DNA of 64,000 nt from Agelas oroides (lineage: Eukaryota; Porifera; Demospongiae; Agelasida; Agelasidae), in the NCBI GenBank assembly GCA_949130485.1, contig OX422183.1, positions 491,501 to 555,500 on the forward strand, written 5' to 3'. Numbering within the stretch: the first letter of the stretch is position 1; every line of letters starts with the position of its first letter. Below are positions 58,552 to 64,000 of this stretch, piece by piece. The notes below the pieces were generated by a model. That model worked only from the letters and a program-made list of their open reading frames with translations, made no database searches and was not told where the DNA came from. A program made the position numbers and the translations under genes.

Positions 58552-61037
58552 AGGGGGGGAGACATGGTGAAACACTTGGGACCGTGCAAGAGGCTAGTTA
58601 TAATTATAACATTCTGCAAGAGACCATTATTCTCATGGTTTGCATACTCTTTCCCGGACTATGTAAGCATACCCCTCCTCCGCCACACCCACCACGCCCA
58701 CCGTCCCTTCCCTCCTCTGCCCCGCCCACCTTGCCCTGGGCTCATCAAACACCCTCTCTCTCTGCAGGTGGAAGAAGAGCTCTCCACCATTGACGTAGTC
58801 GAGCACAAAGTACAGCTTGGTGCTTGTCTGGAAGGAATAGTGTAACCCTACGAGGAAGGGGTGTTGGAGGTTCTGCAGGAGTACGTTACGCTCTGCCATG
58901 ATGTGTTTGACCTCATTACGACGGATAATTGCCTTCTTCTGGAGTACCTTGATGGCATAGTACTGGCTCGTTGCCTTGTAGCGGCCCAGGTAGACCTGGG
59001 AAGAGGGAGGGAGAGAGAAGGAGGAGGGAGGGAAGGAAGGGAGGGAAGGAGAGGGAGGAGGGCCAGAGGGAAAGGAAGAAGGGAGGGAAGGAGAGGGAGG
59101 AAGGATGGAAGGTGTGGAGAGAGGAGGAGAAGGGAGAATGAGGAGGGAGGAAGGAGGAGGGAAGAAAGGGGAAGGGGACAGGAGGGAGGAAGAAGGGGGA
59201 GGGAGGGCAAGGAGGAAGGAAGAAGGGGGAGGGAGGGCAAGGAGGGAGAAAGGAGGGAGGAGGGAGGGCAAGGAGGGAAGAAAGGGGAGGGGGAAGGGAG
59301 GGCAAGGAGGAAAGGGTAAAGAGAGGAGAGAAGATAGACAGGTAAAAGAGGGAAGGAGAGAGAGAGAGAGGAGGAAGAGAAAGATTAACTTCTTGTGCAG
59401 TGGAATAGTTCAAAAGGGGGAAAATGGCACAAACAGGTAGTGTCAAGCCGCTAAAGGCAGCGATGCACCCTTGGCAGTGTATAACAAAGAAGTTACAGAC
59501 AGATTCATCAAGGCCTAATGAACCAAATCATGTCCTCCAATTACCTTTAATTGCTTGTGTCTGAACATTCAGTCAAACCAGATTTCAGCAACTGATCTCA
59601 GGTTACAAGTAGCTGAAGACAGTGTCCGGAAAATATGGACCAATGGATCTTTCCTCCAAGCAACAAAAAGATGAGTGAGAGGGCATAATTTCGCATTGAT
59701 CCGCACTTTCGCACTGTAGCTCCTGGTCCATTGATCCGCATTTTCCAGACACCGAGCTAAAGAGCAGCATGTAGCTAGGGCCCAGATGAGCAGAGGAGGT
59801 TGACCTTTGCTAATTAAAAAAACTGGGGTCATCACTAATTGATCTTGGATATTACACAATAAAGCTTCCTCCGGTTTTTCTGGGTGGACACAGCCTTGAA
59901 TCTTGGTTTGAAAACTGGGAACTCCCTTATCAGTCAAGGGAGTTTGTCTGTTAAGATACGAAAAATCAATTAGTGATGACCTCAGCCATTTTGATTAGCA
60001 AAGTTCAACCCATGTCCTACCTCCTAGGCCACACCCCCTATCACACCCCTTTCCAATAACCTTGAGTCACACCCCCTCCTGGGCCACACCCCCTTACCTT
60101 GCCAAAGCTGCCCTTTCCAATAACTTTGAGCAAATCAAAGTCGGTGATCTTGGCCGAGACTTTCTCTGTCGGGCCAAGGTCCATGCGGTTCTCAGGCTCC
60201 AGTGCCTTCCCATCCCCTGTGCCACCATCCTGCGGCTCGTCAATTGTCTCCTGGTCGTAGATGGGTAGGGCAGAACGCTGGTCGTCCACAGAGAGAAATT
60301 CTCTTGTGGCAGGATGGTCCAAAATAGCTGGTACCTGTGTGTGTGTGTGTGTGTGTGTGCGTGCATGCATGTGTGTGTGTGTGTGTGTGCGTGTGTGGGG
60401 GTGTGCACATGTGAAGATGGGGATGCATGTATGTGTGTGTGTGTGTGTGTGTGTGGAGGAGAGTGGGTGCATGTGTGGGTATGTATGTTGGGGGTGTGCA
60501 TGGGATGTGACGAGAGAGACATCATATATTTATTACTCGACAGTATCTCATGGTAGCCTTTTATCACGTGAATGACGTCAGTGTCTACCTAGGTAGACAG
60601 AGGGGGGAGGGGTCCCCATTGAAAGAACGAGCTTGAGGCCTTATCTTGTAGTTTCTGTACCAAGCGCTGGAGTTTTGAAGTTTGCGAAGGGAAAAACGTG
60701 TCGCTCCTGATTCAAAACGAAGAACGCGTGCACAAAATGCGTTCTTTGGACCCTCCCCCCCCTCTGTCTACCTAGGTAGACAAAATGTCATTCACGTGAT
60801 AAAATGGACCAGGCCTCCCCCCTCCATTTTTGCATACTGCAAGCGATCAAAAACAGAGGACGGTACGGTGGGATGGCCTGGGAACGAGGCTAATCTCATG
60901 GTTCCACTGTTAATTGTGTACAATAAAACAAATTTGTATAATGATCTTGAGAATGCTGGCTAGACATTTTAGTAGTGGAAGATTGAGCATGTTATGGGGA
61001 GAGAGACCGTCTAGGCAATACACTGCATTCCAGTAGT

Positions 61038-61075
<38 letters not shown>

Positions 61076-61106
61076 CGTGGATGGGTGTGAGTGTGTGTGT
61101 GCGTGG

Positions 61107-61141
<35 letters not shown>

Positions 61142-61178
61142 CGTGGATGGGTGTGAGTGTGTGTGTGTGTGTGCGTGG

Positions 61179-61239
<61 letters not shown>

Positions 61240-61253
61240 CGTGGATGGGTGTG

Positions 61254-61292
<39 letters not shown>

Positions 61293-63371
61293 GGGTGTCT
61301 GACTTGGTTCCCATCCTTGAAACAAGGGGAATATGGTACATTCTATCACTGTCTACCCTTTGCATCATGTACCAGCCTCTCCCTATCCTCTCCTTAAGCT
61401 TCCCACCAGGGTTAGGTTCCCCCTCAATTTGAAGACAAACAAATCCTATTCTCCTCCTTCATAATGTCTATGAGTTTCCTATACAAGAGTGGGGGATAAG
61501 GTCGGCAGGGATAAGGTCGGCAGGAGTTTGTCTTCCAGGAATGTTTCTTGAATTAGTGAGTGGGTGGCTCATGTTTGGGGTACACTATATGTTATGAGGG
61601 TTAATTAGATGGAATTAACCCTCATAATAGACTGTGCAGGTCACACGGCGCAAGGCCGCATATATTCCGCAGATTAGGTGCTCGACTAACACTACACACA
61701 TGGGTCGGGGCCAGTGTTGTTTTAGTAAAGGGTTTATGCTTTTAGTTTAGTTGTAGCTGGTTTTCAGTTTTAGTTTAACTTAAACAACACTGGTCGGGGC
61801 ACAAAACTTGGCAAAGTAAGTATGCACACTGTAAAGTTGAACCTCTCCAGTAGCAAGTGTAGGTGGGGCGGGGGTGTCGAGTGTTAGCATTGAGCTCAGA
61901 CCCTCCCACTGCTATCCATTCAACAGAAGTGTCATCACTTTTCACAAAGCATCTTTTAAGATCATGAACTTTTCAACTTCCAGATGAGCGTCTAGTATAG
62001 AATTACTGGGTGGTCACATTCCAACACATGCTAGTAATATATATGACATGCTTCATTTTGGCTGCCAAAGTTCGCCTTACAAGCTAGTCTTGTTCCCAGG
62101 CTAGCCCCAGCATTTGTTGTGCAATCTCAGTCTCGTGCCCAGCTTGTGCACGCCTCCCGGTGAGAAACTGTCCGGTGAACAGAGTCGAATTTCTTGGGCT
62201 TATTGGTAATGACCAATGAGATTGCGAGATCGGTAATTATTACGTACGTGGCACTTCCCTGACAACAGTAAAATATTTTATCTCTACTTGAGTATCCGTA
62301 CATTTTTTGAGCGGGTTTGGCGTAAAATGTTTTGAACGTTGTGGGGTCTGGGGACGAGACTAATGCAACCTATGAGAACAGGTGAGGTTATAATTAGCTA
62401 CTTGTTTCTTCTCTAAAGAATGACAATTAAAATAGCACTATTTTGTTTTCGATGTTTCCTTCGAACTTGCCATTATTTCCACACATACCAATTCTCCACT
62501 CCTCTCTGACATAAAACAGTTTTTGCTCCCCAGACTAGTACAAGGAACTTTTGAATGTCCGGAGGACTTTAGTCATTTTAATTTTAGTTGGTACTTTTTC
62601 ATATTCTCACAAGCTTGGCGGTCCTGGATAGAAATCGAACATTATTCCGTTGTGCATTTTGATCTGCAGCTGCTGTTAGAAGGACTGTAGCACACAACAT
62701 CTGTTAAGGGTGGGACTCGCATGTGGCTACATAAAAATGTGTCTACGCAGCACATATGAGCCCCACCCTTAACGAAACTTGTGCATTGCTGCACTTCAAA
62801 CACAATCAAAATACACAATAATGTTCAGTTCGTACCTGGGGTGGTATAGATTACAAATTAGTTTTGCCCCTGTCCTATGCACCTTCATCAACTTCACAAT
62901 CATGTACCCTCCCCCTCCTGTCCCACCCACCTTCATCAACTTCACAATCATGTACCTCCCTCCTGCCCCACCCACCTCCATCAACTTCACAATCCTGTAT
63001 CCTCCCTCCTGTCCCACCCACCTTCATCAACTTCACAATCATGTAGCCCCTCCCTCCTGTCCCACTCACCCTCATCAACTTCACAATCATGTACCTCCCT
63101 CCTGCCCCACCCACCTCCATCAACTTCTCATGTAGCCCCTCCCTCCTGTCCCACTCACCCTCATCAACTTCATAATGAACTCATGTAGCCCCTCCCTCCT
63201 GTCCCACTCACCCTCATCAACTTCATAATAAACTCATGTAGCCCCTCCCTCCGGGTGCGGATGAACTCTGGATCGAAGTTGTTCCCAAGAAATCGCTTGC
63301 CAGGCAGCTTTATGTTTATTTCTGGAAACTGCTTCTTAATCTTTTCGTGGAGGTCATGAAACTCATTGTAC
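57810..63371 (-). CDS. SGK3: SGK3-type PX-domain serine/threonine kinase, 5' end off window
   Basis: AGC kinase acting downstream of PI3K/PDK1 on endosomes; the PX domain binds phosphoinositide. Visible exons are 63371-63212, 60334-60098, 58995-58730 and 58506-57810. Phases agree; about 453 residues. PX part: [19 protein letters not shown] and [14 protein letters not shown], finishing in exon 2 ([15 protein letters not shown]). Kinase: Gly-loop [11 protein letters not shown], catalytic lysine in [10 protein letters not shown], catalytic loop [12 protein letters not shown] (LTDFGLCKE), PDK1 T-loop [15 protein letters not shown]. The tail has hydrophobic motif [12 protein letters not shown] with the TORC2-site serine intact. 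All catalytic residues are present, so it should be active. The first about 45 residues of the PX domain lie beyond 63371 and were not found before the window ends. Calling it SGK3 rests on the PX domain. Confidence 0.93.
58996..59395. repeat. GA-rich low-complexity tract, SGK3 intron
   Basis: About 400 bp of GGGAGGGCAAGGAGG-type units, a long pyrimidine tract on the sense strand just upstream of the acceptor at 58995. Confidence 0.9.
60554..60892. mobile_element. 339-bp TAG-end MITE with perfect 9-bp TSD
   Basis: Begins TAGCCTTTTATCACGTGAAT and ends GGCCTGGGAACGAGGCTA. ATCTCATGG flanks both sides (60545-60553 and 60893-60901). Inside, GTCTACCTAGGTAGACAGAG and CTCTGTCTACCTAGGTAGAC with ATCACGTGAATGAC/GTCATTCACGTGAT form a large inverted repeat. 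Related to 44441-44547 and 21770-21926. TSD length fits the Mutator superfamily. Confidence 0.88.
61040..61292. repeat. (GT)n with GTGCGTGCGTGGATGGGTGT interruptions
   Basis: About 250 bp, three repeats of a GCGTGGATGGGTGTGAGTG block within (GT)n, in the SGK3 intron after the PX exon. All GT-rich frames here are non-coding. Confidence 0.95.
61712..61792. mobile_element. 81-bp hAT-like MITE with perfect 8-bp TSD
   Basis: The ends CAGTGTTGTTTTAGT and ACTTAAACAACACTG are inverted repeats, and GTCGGGGC is duplicated at 61704-61711 and 61793-61800. An 8-bp TSD and CA(G)-starting TIR are typical of the hAT superfamily. The interior is TTTAGTTTAGTT-rich. Confidence 0.9.
62085..62790. other. Old repeat fragments in SGK3 intron
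   Basis: 62125-62370 shares, in reverse orientation, ATCTCATTGG..., CACTTCCCT and TTTATCTCTACTTGAGTA with 44560-44750. 62610-62780 shares GGTAGAAATTGAACATTATT-like and AAGGGTGGG(A/G)CTC with 44826-44880 and 46145-46235. No coding content. Confidence 0.55.
62870..63211. repeat. ~46-52-bp minisatellite derived from the SGK3 PX-exon end and its splice donor
   Basis: About seven diverged copies of ACTCACCCTCATCAACTTCA...CATGTAGCCCCTCCCTCCTG lie directly downstream (sense) of the exon 63371-63212. They copy the last about 30 exon bases, the donor and about 12 intron bases. Copies at about 63060 and 63156 still read AGG/GTGAGT on the sense strand. Others have GTGGGT. Confidence 0.9.
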
Positions 63372-64000
63372 CTGTGTGTGTGTGTGTGTGTGAGAGTGTG
63401 TGGGTGTGAGAGTATGTGTGTGTGTGTGTGTAAGTATGTGTGAGAGTGTGAGAGAGAGAGAGTGTGCACGTGTGAGTGTGTGAGAGTGTGTGGGTGTGAA
63501 GGGAAAGGAAGGGAGGAGGGCAAGGGTAACTTTAGGCACAACAAAACTCTAGGCCTTTGTTGTACATTAATTTTTCATCTGGTCCCGTGCCTGCAAGCCT
63601 TGGGGGACCCACTTCACTGGCCATTAGCGCTGCTATTATCAACATCACGTTGTTAACGTCATGTTCTAGTACTGCACAAATACCCTTCGGTGGCAGGAAC
63701 AGACTTTTTGCATGAAAGAGAGAATCTTGCGTGGAAGAGAGAATCTTGCATGAAAGAGAGAATCTTGCATGAAAGAGATAATCTTGCATGAAAGAGAGAA
63801 TCTTGCACGGAAGAGAGAATCTTGCATGAAAGAGAGAATCTTGCGCGGAAGAGAGAATCTTGCGTGGAAGAGAGAATCTACGTCAGCTAGTGTTTACTGA
63901 TCAATTGCACTTGACTAATTAATTGCTCTCATTACAGGACAAAATGGCAGCCAAGGCTCTGTTAGTATGTTCTGTGTCGTTGCCATGATTCCTGGATCAG
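63372..64000. other. SGK3 intron and right edge
   Basis: (GT)n at 63372-63490 forms the acceptor-side tract. 63710-63878 is a 19-bp minisatellite (GAATCTTGCATGAAAGAGA, about nine copies with GCGTGGAAG variants). A plus-strand ATGGCAGCCAAGGCTCTG at 63944 followed by a GTATGT could start another gene, but too little is visible to call it. Confidence 0.6.

Noticed and set aside
63944-63994. Start of a plus-strand gene (MAAKAL...)
   Set aside because: Only about 50 bases remain before the window ends; a stop follows unless a GTATGT donor is used.

Overview
The window looks like nuclear DNA of a marine invertebrate, most likely a demosponge. Genes are intron-rich with GT-AG introns and the standard code. 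Introns and spacers are packed with microsatellites, minisatellites and MITEs. One gene is a DEATH-NACHT-LRR innate receptor preceded by a 2A ribosome-skipping motif, a feature I recall from sponge and sea-urchin NLR genes. The sponge assignment is inference from gene content, not a database match.

Layout, left to right: (1) 218-4085, minus: an MGAT5-type N-acetylglucosaminyltransferase whose 3' end lies off the left edge. (2) 4635-10290, plus: the 2A/DEATH/NACHT/LRR receptor. (3) 10.3-15.5 kb: a repeat-rich spacer with a TTGCAG hexamer array, a 5'-inverted LINE fragment and a broken partial copy of the receptor's LRR end. (4) 15566-35149, minus: a secreted collagen-stalk protein with four tandem CTHRC1-type domains. 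Its 9.7 to 10.4 kb intron 4 holds most of the window's satellites. (5) 35376-41751, plus: LEO1 of the PAF1 complex, complete. (6) 43054-47843, minus: a probable 131-residue signal-peptide/single-pass membrane protein, unrecognised. (7) 48086-56244, plus: SRPRA, the signal recognition particle receptor alpha subunit, complete, followed by a decayed copy of its last exon. (8) 57810-63371, minus: SGK3-type PX-domain AGC kinase, with its 5' end off the right edge.

The orientation alternates strictly (- + - + - + -), giving three head-to-head pairs. Two of these have start codons only about 225-245 bp apart (collagen/LEO1 and TM protein/SRPRA), which suggests shared promoters. Exon joins were inferred by eye from splice signals, reading phase and family similarity. 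In every recognised gene the phases close across all joins.

The genes do not form one pathway. They cover glycan branching, immune sensing, extracellular matrix, transcription elongation, protein targeting and PI3K-linked signalling. The most notable points are the 2A motif upstream of the NLR, the four-domain CTHRC1 protein, a minisatellite in SGK3 that copies an exon end with its splice donor, and several MITE families with readable target-site duplications.
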